Of a stretch of 64,000 bases of DNA, positions 1 through 11,850 are shown in pieces. This DNA is from Rhyacophila brunnea (Eukaryota; Arthropoda; Insecta; Trichoptera; Rhyacophilidae), in NCBI GenBank assembly GCA_022495005.1, contig JAGYXB010001358.1, positions 1-64,000 on the forward strand. The letters run 5' to 3'. Position 1 is the first letter of the stretch; the number at the start of each line of letters is the position of its first letter. The notes below the pieces were generated by a model, which saw only the letters and a program-made list of their open reading frames with translations, had not been told where the DNA came from and did no database searches. The translations under genes and the position numbers were made by a program.

Positions 1-200
1 CTAGCAACTAAATTATTAATATATACGTGCATTACTATGGAAATCAATATGACGTGTCAAATTGACATTTCAGTATTATTTCTATCAAGTACATTTTTTT
101 TGATTGTTTAAGCTAGTCCAGTCAAGTTTATATGATTCAACAGAAAATTTAAAAACATTGTATATAAAAAGTTCTTTTTATCTTTATTTTCGTAATATTC
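1..200 (-). repeat. Dispersed repeat R1, copy 1 (cut by window edge)
   Basis: It matches the reverse of the R1 left part: TTGCTAG near the edge, the CAAGTACATTTTTTTTGATC-like stretch, and the end AAAAAGTTCTTTTTATC. The rest lies outside the window. Confidence 0.85.
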
Positions 201-756
201 ACATATTTACGTAATTGTTTAGTTTCATTTTGTCTGAAAATACGTTAGGTATGTACCTAGTTACATATTTTATTACTTATTGTTAGCTATCTTAAACAGA
301 CAAATAGTAAAAAAAAAAAAACTGTGTATTTACATACACAAAATCTACTGAGAATTAGAGCTTATCCGTAGATACGTAGAGGTCTGTAAGTAGTGCGGAT
401 AGGTTTGGTGGACCTTTGTGAAAAATTTGCCTGTGCGATAAACTGCCATTACTGCATTACCAATTGCATTACAATACAACGATAGTTATGTTATCAGGAT
501 ATTTTATCCTTCGATTATTTTTTAAACTAAGATGTTGTACTTCCGACCGCATCGTTTGCTTTATAGAAAACCGCCACTCGGTGCACAAAAGTTGTAAAAA
601 TTGTATTTTGTTCCTTCGTTCGCCGCACTTTATAATGTGACGCCCCTATACAACGTATGACCTGCCTTCCTCCGCGGGACGTCACTGATTACCCATCTGA
701 TTAAAAGATTTTAATATTAAACAAAATAACACTTTTGAAACTTCATAGTAAACTTT

Positions 757-1986
757 AAATAAATTACAAGATAAAAAGAACTTTTTATATACAGCGTTTT
801 TAAATTTTCTGTTGAATCATATAAACTTGACTTGCTAGCTTAAGGGGGTACATGCTCGTCGAAGGTCAAAATTGAGTTATTATTGTATTTTCAAACCATG
901 ATCCTGGACACTCCTTAAACGTTATGATATTGACGCGCGTGTTTGAACATGTACCGTTTAAAAAAAATAAAAAAAAATCGGTTAGGTACATGTTCAAGCA
1001 CGCGCGTTAACATAATTTTACTCCCTACTTTAATTATAGTTTGTCAATTTATGGCTACGGCCGTATGTTGTAGCTTAACCACTGAGGAATGACAAAAGAA
1101 ATGGCGAATTTCAAAAAAACACTACCTTATTCTTAGGTCAATAATTATTATAAAGCAATCATTATTCATAAGATGTTTATCACACTTGAATGGTCAAAGA
1201 CATAGCTTATAATAAGTATCTTTAGAATCATCTTCAAATGTGTTAATCTTGCCGATTTTTTGAATAATAAAATGCCTAATTCTTATCAAATTTGGGATCA
1301 CAGAGATTATCAATATAATTTTTTATCGTGAATATTTTACAAAAATTATCTCGTAATAAATTATACTACTTAATGATTTTATAAATGCGTTTAAAAATTA
1401 ATAAATGTAAAAAATCTTAACACCACTGCACAGTTATGTACCGAAATATGACTATATTCTAAAACATTAAAGCGAGAGGTTTAAAAGAATACTATTTTAT
1501 GTAACAAAAATACTTTATGCAGTCATCAAATGTAAAGGATAATAAGGCTTCAAAATTATATAAATAGATTATGTACAACGTTTAAGGAGTGTCCAGGATC
1601 ATGGTTTGAAAATACAATAAAAACTCAATTTCGACCTACGACGAGCACGTGGGCCGTTAAACGATCAAAAAAAATGTGTACTTGATAGAAATAATACTGA
1701 AATGTCATTTTGATTTCGTATAATATATTAATAATTTAGTTGCTAGGACCCCAGACTCCTAGCAACCAATAATAGTGGATTGGATTACGGATTTCTTCCG
1801 AAATAACTTTTCATACAAAACAGAATTCACTGAAAATGAAATCAATTCTACCTAAAGATGGCTAAAAGTATTTAAAAAATGCATTGGCATCGTGTTCTGA
1901 TATATTCTAAAAGTTTCAAATGTCTAGCTAGTCGGGAAGTTAGTTAAAAATCGATTGCAAGATTTGTACCGGACAAACAACCACCG
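757..1986 (+). repeat. Dispersed repeat R1, copy 2 (split by the TTAA MITE)
   Basis: The left part 757-843 and right part 1657-1986 are continuous in other copies. It contains the hairpin GTTGCTAGG...CCTAGCAAC (about 1738-1765) and the TGGATTGGATTACGGATTTC block. It ends near CAACCACCG. No coding capacity or inverted ends are seen, so the class is unknown. Confidence 0.88.
844..1656. mobile_element. TTAA-flanked MITE (813 bp) nested in repeat R1
   Basis: About 80-bp inverted ends (844-923 and 1577-1656) share GCTCGTCG and a long near-identical stretch through CATGATCCTGGACACTCC. Both borders carry TTAA (840-843 and 1657-1660). In R1 copy 3 the same site reads AGCTTAAACGATC with a single TTAA (about 12483), i.e. 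the empty site. A second hairpin (GACGCGCGTGTTTGAACATG and its inverse) lies at about 935-1010. TTAA duplication is the piggyBac hallmark. No transposase is present. Confidence 0.9.
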
Positions 1987-3426
1987 TTGTTAAATACACA
2001 GGTAAAAAAGCAGGGATACGGCGTTTCCGTAAAGAGAACCACTGGTCAAAACTGTCATGAATGATTCATTCAAAAATCTTTTGGGCAACAACCAATTAAT
2101 AGTATATCACAGCGTGGTTCTGAGACATAGGTACATTGACTATCAGGATTTGGTAGCTTAATTTAATAATTAAAATATTATAATTTATAAACAGGAATTC
2201 TCAGCCGTTACGGTAAATTTCATTTGCATATTCGCGCGAATCAAGCAAAAAACCTGCCGGAGAGTGCGGGGTAAAAAAATGAATGGTAAAAATCGTATGA
2301 GTATTTATTAGTGTAAAAATGTTTAAGAAACAAAATTAAATTACTTATGTTTGAAGAACGTAAACAATGGTAAATTACGCTATTTAGTGTTGTTGATTTT
2401 TAAATAACATAATTATAAATATGTACCTACATACGTAAACAGGTGGGGAGTTTTAAAAATTCAAACTTTTCAAAGTTTACCTACCTGTATGGAAAACACA
2501 CATCAATTCAAAGAGTACTGAATATGTACAATGAAACTTTCAATAGTTTTCATTATTTGAGTAAATTAATTTTAAAAACTAGTTTAATAAGTTCCTTTGC
2601 CGTTCATAAAAAACAATAGCACCTGTCGGACAGGTTGTTTGGGATATAATAAAATAAATACACCCCAAAAATAGTTTTTAAGTATAACAAGCAATAATAA
2701 TACTTACCAATTTTAATTTAAAAAATAATCCATTAGTTATTATTCACTTAAAACAATGGTTCACAAGAAATATTCACAGCACTGTTCACCGACACACATC
2801 AAACAGCCATGTTTTAGAAACACTAACAAAAAAACAATCGCAAGAAATATACTTCGATATAGACTGAAGAGCGTGCATTTCGACTTTCAAATTATGACAA
2901 CAGATGTCTCTACGATAAAATGTCAAAATTTACAGTCGCCTGTTAATTTATTAATGTTTTACTATGCCACACTAGATGGCATTGTACAATGTTCAAAAGA
3001 AAATAAAAGTTTTTTTATATTGGTTTATTACCGGCCAATCAATTTGATATCTTTAGAAAATTGTGTAATTTTATTTGATTAAATAAATAGTTAATATTAT
3101 AATAATAATATAATTATTAAAAAAACTCAAAAATAATTAATTTTCGTATTCATCTTATCGTTTCGACTGATAGATGTCGATGTGTCAAAATAATATAATT
3201 CGTAGGTAGATATCTGTTTTTCCTGTAGGTTTGCGCTTCATGTTTTTTTTAAATTTATTATAATAAGTAGGTATGTATGTATACCATTCATTGTGTTATG
3301 TTACAAGTAGGTACAGTTATAATATTATTATTATATTTAATAATAAAAATATTTTAAATCACACAAACGGTTGGAGTTGGAGTGCTTCTCCAATCCGCAA
3401 CATGGCTATCAATCTATTGTCTAACT
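1987..3426. other. AT-rich stretch without identifiable gene
   Basis: A 108-codon frame (2756-3082) shows no family motif and has the A/T-rich codons of random AT-rich DNA. Around 2205-2270 (TTCATTTGCATATTCGCGCG) is a small GC-richer patch of unknown meaning. I see no repeat copy or gene here. Confidence 0.5.
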
Positions 3427-4777
3427 CAGGGGAGGGCAAACTGCGGCCCGCCGGGTATTTTTTTGCGGCCCTTGTACTTCTGATTACGAATAACTTTTTT
3501 ATAATTTTTTAAAAATATATTTACAATAGATTAAAATTTGAAGAATTTGTTGTTTCGTAAATGTACTATCTCAGTACGTCTTCCTTGCATCTCGTCTCAC
3601 ACTATGTAACCACTTGTTTCTACGTTGAACATTGACACATTTAAATACTTTTAACTCCGCGTTGAAAGGAAAAAAAATATATGCCCATGATATTATGGTA
3701 AACAGTTTGAATGGATTTTTTAAAACTCAAGTTATTCCTTCGACAAAATGAATACGTGTATTAAATAAGGCTCTAAGTACCAATAAGTAGTATTGCCTGT
3801 AGTTACAAAATACCGAGTCATTGCAGTAAAATTTCATGAAGCAGACCTTTTGAAAAATGTAGTTTTACAGTGTGAAGCAATCACGGCAGCTTCTATAATT
3901 TTAGATATTAAGAACTAGCAAATGTCAACACACCATCGTCAGCTATTTTATATTGAATGCCGTTGACCACTATAGTGCTACTTACACCATTATAAATAAA
4001 ATACGCCAACGGACTTACAACGTCGACAGGTTTAATTATTTTGCTGTATTTTTTTGACTTGCTTGAGGCACTTAGACTATAGTTGAAGTTATTGGCGTTG
4101 GTATGTAGAATATTTTTCTATAAAAATGTCCGTTTTTATGTTTTTGGTACTTAGCGCCTTAATTAATACACGTATTCAAATATCGAATAACAACGTCAAC
4201 TACTTTCCAACTTTGAAGTTGCTGAATAAACCAGTATATAAACGATTTTTCACAAAGATTTTGTGACTTCCGAAAAAGAGACAAGTTTAGCAATAGTACG
4301 CGATCCATTTTCAATAGATATTGATAGTGTACCGACAGAGCTACAACTTGAGATTATTGATCTGCAGTGTGACACTGATTTAAGAAAATTGCATCGTCGT
4401 GAAGAAATCGCCAAATTTTACAATGCCCTTAATTAAGACAAATTGAACCAACTTAAAGATTATGCAAGAAAAATGTTCGTTATTTTTGGATCAACCTATA
4501 TATGTGAACAAACAGTTTCGATCATGAACCTAAATAAAAATTCTTCACGATCAAGTATCTCCGATGCCCATTTATAAGCAGTTTTGAGAATATCAACTAC
4601 AAAATTAACACCTGAATTTTAAAAAACAGTTTCATTCTTCTCATTAATTTTTTTGTAATGTTTTATTTTTCGTGATAATAAATAGTGTATATCTAAAAAT
4701 GGTATTTTACTTGCGGCCCGCCGCTCATTTTGAATTCTTGAATTTGGCCCTCCATCCAAAAAGTTTGCCCCCCCCTG
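3427..4777 (+). mobile_element. Decayed hAT transposon (GTF2IRD2/ZBED-like transposase), copy 1
   Basis: The ends are CAGGGGAGGGCAAACTGCGG on the left and TTTGCCCCCCCCTG on the right. The 8-bp flanks GTCTAACT (3419-3426) and CTCTAACT (4780-4787) match at 7 of 8, with two extra bases at the right end. The inside at about 4264-4620 translates with breaks to FSIDIDSVPTELQLEIIDLQ, GSTYICEQTVSIMNLNKNSS and RISTTKLTPEF. This is the C-terminal dimerisation part typical of GTF2IRD2/ZBED-type hAT transposases. Several stops interrupt it. Confidence 0.88.
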
Positions 4778-4899
4778 GACTCTAACTAGTCTAACACTTT
4801 TTACTAACCTTACATAAACTTAATATTTACTTATAGATACCTACATACCTAGGTAATATTATATGATGTCAACTAAACATGATTTTGAATTTATTGAAT

Positions 4900-5440
4900 G
4901 TCTGATAGGCACTGGGCTGTATTCGGTTCAAACCGCTCATATTCAACGCTTGCATTTTGACGGTGCTACTTTACGGTAAGTTGCAAGTTATGACACTTTT
5001 ATGACGTTCAGAATAACCTTATAGGTATATTGTGGTGAGTTTCGAAAACAGATGATAGCGGCAGATATTGGATGCGGGGTGGAATGATTTCAAGAGTAAC
5101 CAGGAGATAATAAAGCAGACCATGCAGTCTCTCGTCACATCGTAGGCCGAGATCTGGTTTGGCCACTTCAAGAAAATCTCAACCCAGCCTGCTTTTTCTT
5201 CAAGCCAACAGCATTCCGGCGTCCTATATCCACAGGATGCAGATATACGGCGAAGTTTCCCGATGCTGGTACCATATCTATTATATAAACAAGAAAGATG
5301 CAAGGTGGTTGACAAAATATGATAGGGATTCTTCAAAATACCGTGTGCTATTCTGGAAGAAGAAGAATCAATATGTCGCAACATTATGACGTCATGTGTC
5401 GCACCGACTCAATGATCAAAGAAAATGCTGTCATCCATAC
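4900..5440 (+). mobile_element. LINE remnant (3' end of reverse transcriptase ORF)
   Basis: Broken frames contain a LTVLLYG-like lead (GACGGTGCTACTTTACGG), then CEFRKQM, IKQTMQ and VGRDLVWP. They resemble the C-terminal part seen also at 43190-43490. The end at 5440 abuts the hAT-ended element. No open frame is left. Confidence 0.6.
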
Positions 5441-6503
5441 CAGTGGCGTAGCAAGGGACGAGGGCGCACAGGTGGAGTTTCATTGAATGTGCACAAACAA
5501 AAACTGTTATCGAACTAAACACTTATATTATAATTGAATACATATTCAAAATCAATAGTCAACGAAACTTTTGTTCAGAAATGTGTGCCTTTTATCTTTG
5601 GATAATATTAAAGAAAAGGGGACATTAAAAAGGCCAGTGCAGGCATTACGCCAATGCTTCTCAGAGCCCAAGCCACTACATGGACGTGAACGGTTTTCCA
5701 GGAAAACGCGAAATATTACAGAAGTTAATAATCAATACCCTATTAAAAATAAAAGCTATAGGTACCTAAAATCAGGTCTTTGTGTTAAGTGAAATTGATC
5801 CCAAGAGAAGAGGAGTTTAATATTGACGCGTCCCCTTCTATTCCAATGATTCCGCCCTCTCCAGCTGATATACCAATATCCTAGTTTTCACCATTATATT
5901 ATATATTATACCAGTGCAATATTTCCAGATTGTTGTTTAATTTAATAAAATTCATTTTTTGTAGTACTTATTCCACTTTTAATCAATAAATTAGGACCGG
6001 TTTCGTCCGCCTCGGAGGGACATTTTCAACATTTCAACAAGTTGAAAATATCCCTCTGAAGCGGACGAAACCGGTACTACAGTAAGTACTACAAAAAAAA
6101 TGTGTTTTATTAAATTAAACAGCAATACAATGCAGTTCCACCATGAATTAATTGACAGTTAACAAAATAAAAGATATTTTCAGATCGTGGGAAATTTTGA
6201 GAGTAGAAAGCAGAAATAGTGAAAGAACTTTCATCATGAACTTACCCTATTGTAGGAAACGAACATTCTTATGACTACGATAAAAAATAATCTGCTATTG
6301 TTAAAAAATTGCCCGCAGCGCAAATAGCCATAGTTTTTTTTTCATTATCAATAAAATCATTTTCGATTATTGTTTGTTAATTGTTAGCCACTATCGTCGA
6401 GTTACATATCTTAATATTTATGATAGTATCGGTACCGGTACAAGTGTGCATATGTATGTTTTGTATTGTAAAGGTCGCAATTTTTTTTCTTGCTACGCCC
6501 CTG
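5441..6503. mobile_element. hAT-ended non-autonomous element containing a nested fold-back
   Basis: The ends CAGTGGCGTAGCAAG and CTTGCTACGCCCCTG are inverted. The 8-bp flanks are only partly alike (TCCATACC and TCCATGAC). The inside has no recognisable transposase. A solo left end of the same family (CAGGGGCGTAGCAAGG) is at 12234, and GTGGCGTAGCAAG recurs at 57185. The fold-back 5931-6125 is inserted in it. Confidence 0.7.
5931..6125. mobile_element. Fold-back MITE nested in the 5441 element
   Basis: The whole 195 bp is nearly one palindrome. The inner arms ACCGGTTTCGTCCGC and GCGGACGAAACCGGT are separated by a short loop around 6035. The outer arms are TTTAATTTAATAAAA...TTTTATTAAATTAAA. A transcript would form a long hairpin. 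Confidence 0.85.
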
Positions 6504-6659
6504 TCCATGACGATGATGCGTATACGATTATAGGTGTGTCATTGTTTTACATGGAAACGGCATGTTAATCGTGATTTAACATATTACAATACCATAACAA
6601 AGCCTTATATATTATTATCTCAGACTGCACAGCACTGCAGATGGCACTCGCTATCCGAA

Positions 6660-7165
6660 TAGCAATAGCTAGTAGACTCCCAGTTGCATTCATGCATTCT
6701 GATGGTGCTGTTTTACGGCAACAAGTCTGGCGCCTTACGCAGTAGTGATTTTAGGCACATGGAGACCCGAGGCGGTTTGGAGCCCCCTCATGATTTTTTT
6801 TTCCAAATACTTCCAGGATTTTTTCACGATTTAATTGATTGATTTATGCTTCTTTGTTTGATTTTTTTTTACTTTCAGATTGTGAAAAATTCAAGAATCA
6901 TAACCAAGAAGCGTGTTGCGAAGAATCAGACCATGGTCTGGCTGGTGCGGTCGAAAAGATGTACGCACTCTGGCATATGATACCGTGGCGAGGCTGGATC
7001 GATGGACTTCTAAATACATGGGCAGCCAAACGAATTTCTTTTTTTGTTTTGTTTGCAAATATACAGTCGTCTTAAATGTCATGAATTACAGGAAGCCAAT
7101 CACATCCTTTGGGAGTGCTCCCATATGTCGATTAGTCGGTTGAAAGGGAATAGCTTTCCAAGGTG
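6660..7165 (+). mobile_element. LINE remnant with zinc-knuckle-like tail
   Basis: At about 7075-7155 one frame reads CHELQEANHILWECSHMSIS, the CCHC-like end of R1/Jockey-type LINE second ORFs. At 6970-7020 a frame reads LAYDTVARLDRWTSKYMG, which I cannot place. A GACGGTGCTGTTTTACGG-like LINE phrase lies at 6700. Heavily decayed. Confidence 0.45.
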
Positions 7166-8524
7166 GTCCGGCATTCTGTTGAGTAAGTCGACTAGTCAAC
7201 ACTAGGGGAAATGACTCATATTTCAAAAAAATGCGACATCTCACAACGAGCGAGAAGGTCTATTCTTATCAAGACTCTTGCTATAATCGATTAAATAACA
7301 ATGAATATCATACGCTCTAGCACACACTAACCATGGCCATGGAAACTTCCTCCTACGACATTATCAGTACAAGTTTGAAAGGCAACCATTTATGTCACAG
7401 TACAATCCCAAAGAATGGGGGTGGAAACGTAGTGGTTAGTGGAGATAACGGCAATAGTGTATACTTCTAGTCAGAGATGCATACAAACAACACAACACTT
7501 TTCGCTCTCTCTAGGAGTGAATATCTTCTTTTTTCTATCATTATTAACATGACATTATCATCGGCTGGAAGTTAATTATTTTGATTGATATTCTGAAAAC
7601 CACTTTGTAACTATATTGTAATCAGGGAACACAAAAATAGTGAGAAATGCGTTATTTTCACTACTACATAAAGTATAACTCTCTCAAGGAGTGTGGATAA
7701 ATATGGGATAAACTTAAATACGTCTGTAAAGAATAGTTACACATTCAATATTGGCAAATTCTGGAAGTTTTTCATTTCAAGCACTCTATGACCTGGCCGT
7801 CATTAAGTCATACACAAAATTCAGCCTTAAAATCTCTCTTAAAGGTCGATGGCGGTTGTTTTTGCATTTCTATTATATTATTAATCTGTTTGTGTTTGTG
7901 ATGGACGACTTTTGCATGATACGTCATACTATTGCAATCTGCCGTTTCTTCATACTTTTTTTTATTAGACTAAAAATTATTTCGATATAAGTACTGAGGA
8001 ATAGATTATTGAAAACTAAAACGCTGCAGTTTCTACCTGTCTAAAAATATATCGTTGACAATTTCATACTCTTCAAAGATTTATTTATTTTCATATCAGG
8101 CATTTGTTGATACTTATCGTAGCTACGACAACCGACTAAAAGCATTGACATAGCCACACTTGCGTCACGTGATTATTTATTGTTTGTATAAATAGCTACA
8201 TATATTGAAAGAACGCTTCTACTCGCAATTAAAATATATCGATAGAAAAAATAGGTACATAGATACTAGAGAGATATGTATTACTAGATAAAGAGACCAA
8301 AAAACATTCGCTAATTTCTATCACACAAAAACTGTGATTTTGCTGTCGGAATGGTAATAAAATAATCATGGGTTTCAGATTATTTCAATTGATGAATGTA
8401 TTTAGCAGTTTTCCACACACGATGAAAGGCAAAGGCAACAGAGAAAAAACTATTTTTCAGATTACTGCGTAGCCGGTGTGCATAGCACCGGAGATGTTCA
8501 AACCTGTCAGACCCTTAGACGGGG
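7166..8524. other. Intergenic, no gene seen
   Basis: It holds a short R3-like match (TATGGGATAAACTTAAATACG, 7706) and little else. The small frame at 7751-7990 has no recognisable motif. Confidence 0.5.
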
Positions 8525-8685
8525 CAGGCGCGTTCAGCGGAGTGTTAAGCGACGCGCACAACTCAAACGTATAACCGTGCGTGAAAATGTTCGTAAACAA
8601 TGTCTTTTCTTGGTTATACTTTTATACGGTTAAATACGTTTGAGTTGCGCGAGCCGCTCAACGCTCCGCCGAACGCGCTTACCCT
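8525..8685. mobile_element. Small hAT-type MITE (161 bp) with long inverted ends
   Basis: The left arm from CAGGCGCGTTCAGCGG and the inverted right arm from GTAAGCGCGTTCGGCGG continue through CAACTCAAACGTAT, about 55 bp per arm. Flanks AGACGGGG and GGACGGGG agree at 7 of 8 bases. Confidence 0.78.
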
Positions 8686-9619
8686 GGACGGGGACTCGCA
8701 TATCTAAAACAGACTAAAACTGCCACTACACACAGTCATAATATGCAAGCAGCTGCTCAACATGAATATAAGAAGGTACCTACCAGGAATTCAATACTTA
8801 AGAGAGGCATGGGTACCAAAATTCCACATTGAGATACCAGGAGAAAGGAGACCATGCAGGTACGCGCCAAGTGGGGTTGTTAGAAATGCAAAATTCCCGG
8901 GCGGCTAGATAGACGGGCGGCAAAAGTTCGATTTTTTTGTTATTAAATCTCGTACATAAACTCTATCTTACGATGAAATACATACATGAAGTACCTAAGC
9001 ATGTTGCCTACTGCCAAAGGGCGTCAAATCGAGTAGAAAGAGTGAATTATACAACTATCAGGTACCTGCATATTATATTATGACATTTAAATCTCCGATC
9101 TATGACTACATCACAGTTTTATACAAACTATCGAAAAGCATTGTTTCAAAGCCTCCATAAGATGGACCAGTGTCATAGTATAATAAAAAAATGTGTCTGC
9201 AAAAATATAAATCTTTGTAAGACAAAGGGCGCACCGGAAAATGAATCGATGCATAAAGCTACAACGATTAAAAAAAACTATTTTATCTCAAGAATTTGTT
9301 TTCGTTTTACTATATTTTTACTATTGTTTACTATATATAGTGTTATTATATTTAAAAGGTAAAATATAGCATTATTTTAGTTATAATATAAATATTTTGA
9401 TGACATTTCTTTATTCCACCAAAAAAATTGTTTCTATTTGGGGGGACGGCTATTTTGGTCCGGCACCCGGGCGGCAGTCACATAAGCAGCTGTGATTTGT
9501 GGACGGTCGTCTTCCATTACGGTATTAATATTTCCTGCATGAAAATATTTTGTAGGTACCTCACTTCCTTATACCGAGACGAGGCTGTATGGGACTGATA
9601 ATAGCAATCATACACCATG
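8686..9619. other. Intergenic, no gene seen
   Basis: CCCGGGCGGC occurs in the same orientation at 8896 and 9466, flanking 570 bp, possibly traces of an element. The frame at 9102-9362 is not supported as a gene. Confidence 0.45.
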
Positions 9620-9765
9620 TGCCAGTCGGTAGGCAACGGATGCGCTATGAAGAGGAGGTGAACAGCGACGCAAGAGTCTCTCTCAAAACAGCCGCAAATG
9701 ACCGCCTCAGCTGGAGAAAAGCGGTAGAGCTACAATGCCATCAAAAGAAGAAGAATGGTTACTGA
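9620..9765 (+). mobile_element. LINE 3' tail
   Basis: The frame QRMRYEEEVNSDARVSLKTA, then NDRLSWRKAVEL, is followed by an AAGAAGAAGAA tail. This resembles the extreme C-terminus of LINE ORF2 proteins (the D-R-x-x-W-R motif). Only about 45 codons remain. Confidence 0.55.
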
Positions 9766-9836
9766 GAAATTTACTCTCGCATAATATGTCAGCCGGTGTA
9801 TTTAAAAATGTTGACTTTCCTAAATATTCGCGGGTA

Positions 9837-10930
9837 AAATAAAGATAATATTATCCCGGACATAACCAAGACGGACCATCCCTTAGACTTAGTCTACAAC
9901 GACCTTGTGCTCATGCTCGACCATGGGCACGACGAGCACACTGACAAAGAAAACCAGCCACCGCCAGACAATCATCAACCCGATAACGCCAAAAGTGACG
10001 ATGACTATCTGACAGGCCTCACTGACGACCAGAAACAAGAGCTCAACAAACCTATGAACCTGACCGAACACAGTGAGCCCACTGATCAGACAGACGAATC
10101 TCCAGAGGACTCGCCCCTGCCGGACAAACAACACACTGACCACAACGATCATGCGGTGGAATCTAACACCCCAGATCCTCACATCACAGACCCCTACAAG
10201 TTATACCAGATGTCCAATGCCGAGCTCGTCTTGGCGACTCGACTGAGGATCTTCAAACCTCACTTCTCAAAATCAGAAAGGAAAAACAGCAAGAGGTATA
10301 GCGAAGCATTAACAGATATCGAACAGCTCATAGCCAACGGCACACCATACGAAGACCCAATACTACATGAGAAAATGCAACCAATCTGGGACAGATATTA
10401 TGAAGACATCCTCCTACAGGAAACAAAGATGGTCCACAGTAAGGTACCTATCAACCACACAGAACAAGTCAAACCGGACCCAACACAAAATAAGAAGACG
10501 AAAAAATCCAAGAAAACAAAACCATCACCAAAAACCGGAAGCGACGAGGAAGACGAAGAATATTCGCTCGCAGAACTTGGCCGAATGAGGAACCAGCGCG
10601 CCTTCTTCATGAAGCACGAGCTCCCTCGGATCGAACGCCAGCCAACCGGACACAACGGATCCAAGGAGTAAATAAGAGAAGCTGTAAAATCCGTGCAACT
10701 CGGTCTCGAGTCGACGGATGCCCGTGATGTTTGTTCGAAGTAACACTTGTTAAAAATTACTCCAGACCAGATCACAGAGATCTCCAACCTGGCCTCGGTC
10801 GGTCGCGAAGCCGCCGAAGCCAGGTTCACCCAATTGAATAACCATGCTTCACTACAGATAGTAACTACATATAAAGGGGATAGGCTATAAATATCGCCTA
10901 GGTGGCCAAAATGTATAAGCACATTATCCT
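9837..10930 (+). pseudogene. Unidentified GC-rich acidic reading frame, decaying
   Basis: I do not recognise this protein. One frame is open from 9837 (after a stop) to a TAA at 10669. It then continues in the same frame through further stops at about 10738 and 10888, with protein-like sequence still visible (TPDQITEISNLASVGREAAE). The product is strongly acidic and Pro/Asp/His-rich at first. A central helical part follows (YKLYQMSNAELVLATRLRIF), then a lysine-rich stretch of about 15 residues, an acidic run (GSDEEDEEYS) and RNQRAFFMKHELPRIERQP. Codons favour C and G at third positions, unlike any neighbour. It lies between two LINE tails. Possible origins are a retroelement gag-like protein, a viral insertion or a transferred gene. 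I cannot choose between them. Confidence 0.6.
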
Positions 10931-11359
10931 AAGTCAGTAAAGTATGCCCTTCAATCTTAAGGTTCGATTAGTTATTTATGGAGAACGAAAACAAATAATT
11001 CATGATGTTAGGCGATTGAGTGATATACGACATAAATATATCGCTGTTTCTAGATCGGTATCCAGTAAAAATGTCCCTTGATATGTGAGCGCTACGGTTG
11101 GCGTAGCACTCGCGTAGAGCCTAATCAGTAAATTCAATAACCAGCGAGTATTATCAACCAGTGGCGAATAACGCTTGTTTGATGAAGATAAGTAAAACAA
11201 AGTTAATAATAAACGTAGGGTAACAAATTCGTTCGGTATGCATTACATGATTAGTCTTTCCGCTTCATATATTTTTGTGTATAGAGATTTCAGAATCTTT
11301 TGATATTTTATATTATTATATATTGTAACAACATTATATTATATTACATAATATGCTGT

Positions 11360-11850
11360 AGTGCTTTTGGTCGCCTGAATAATGTCTTCAAAAGTGACCT
11401 TCCACTGTGCCTAAAGCGCAAAGTGTTCAACCAGTGTGTGCTTCCCGTAATCACATATGCGTGTTAAACATGGACCTTAAGTAAAAGAGAGATCTAGAAA
11501 CTTAGAGTAGCACAACGTGGTATGGAGAGGTGCATGCTGAGCATAACGCGAAAGGACAAAAAGAGGAATGAGTGGATAAGGAAGCAGACAAGGGTTTTCG
11601 ATGTGATAGATTTCATTAAAAGCCTCAAATGGAGATGGGCTGGACACATGGCAATGGATAAATTTAGTCATCCAGTAGTATCCGAGATGTACAAAACGTC
11701 CGCAAGGTAGAGGCCGCTGGATCGATAAAATGATAAAGTTCTGCGGAGTACGTGGCAACGCAACGCACAGGACCGATAGAAGTGGAATCAGCTTGGAGAG
11801 GCCTTAATCCAGCGGTAAATAGATTCAGGCGGATGATGATGATATAATAA
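11360..11850 (+). mobile_element. RTE-type LINE 3' end
   Basis: The frame runs FGRLNNVFKSDLPLCLKRKV, FNQCVLPVITYAC, RVAQRGMERCMLSITRKDKK, RNEWIRKQTRVFDV and LKWRWAGHMAM. This is the conserved C-terminal region of RTE-like reverse transcriptases, with stops. It ends in an ATGATGATGAT microsatellite typical of these elements. Confidence 0.85.

Noticed and set aside
2756..3082. 108-codon plus-strand frame
   Set aside because: No motif, AT-driven codons, no splice or promoter support; judged a chance frame.
10398..10922. 174-codon minus-strand frame
   Set aside because: Shadow of the plus-strand acidic frame, whose composition and frame continuity are far more protein-like.
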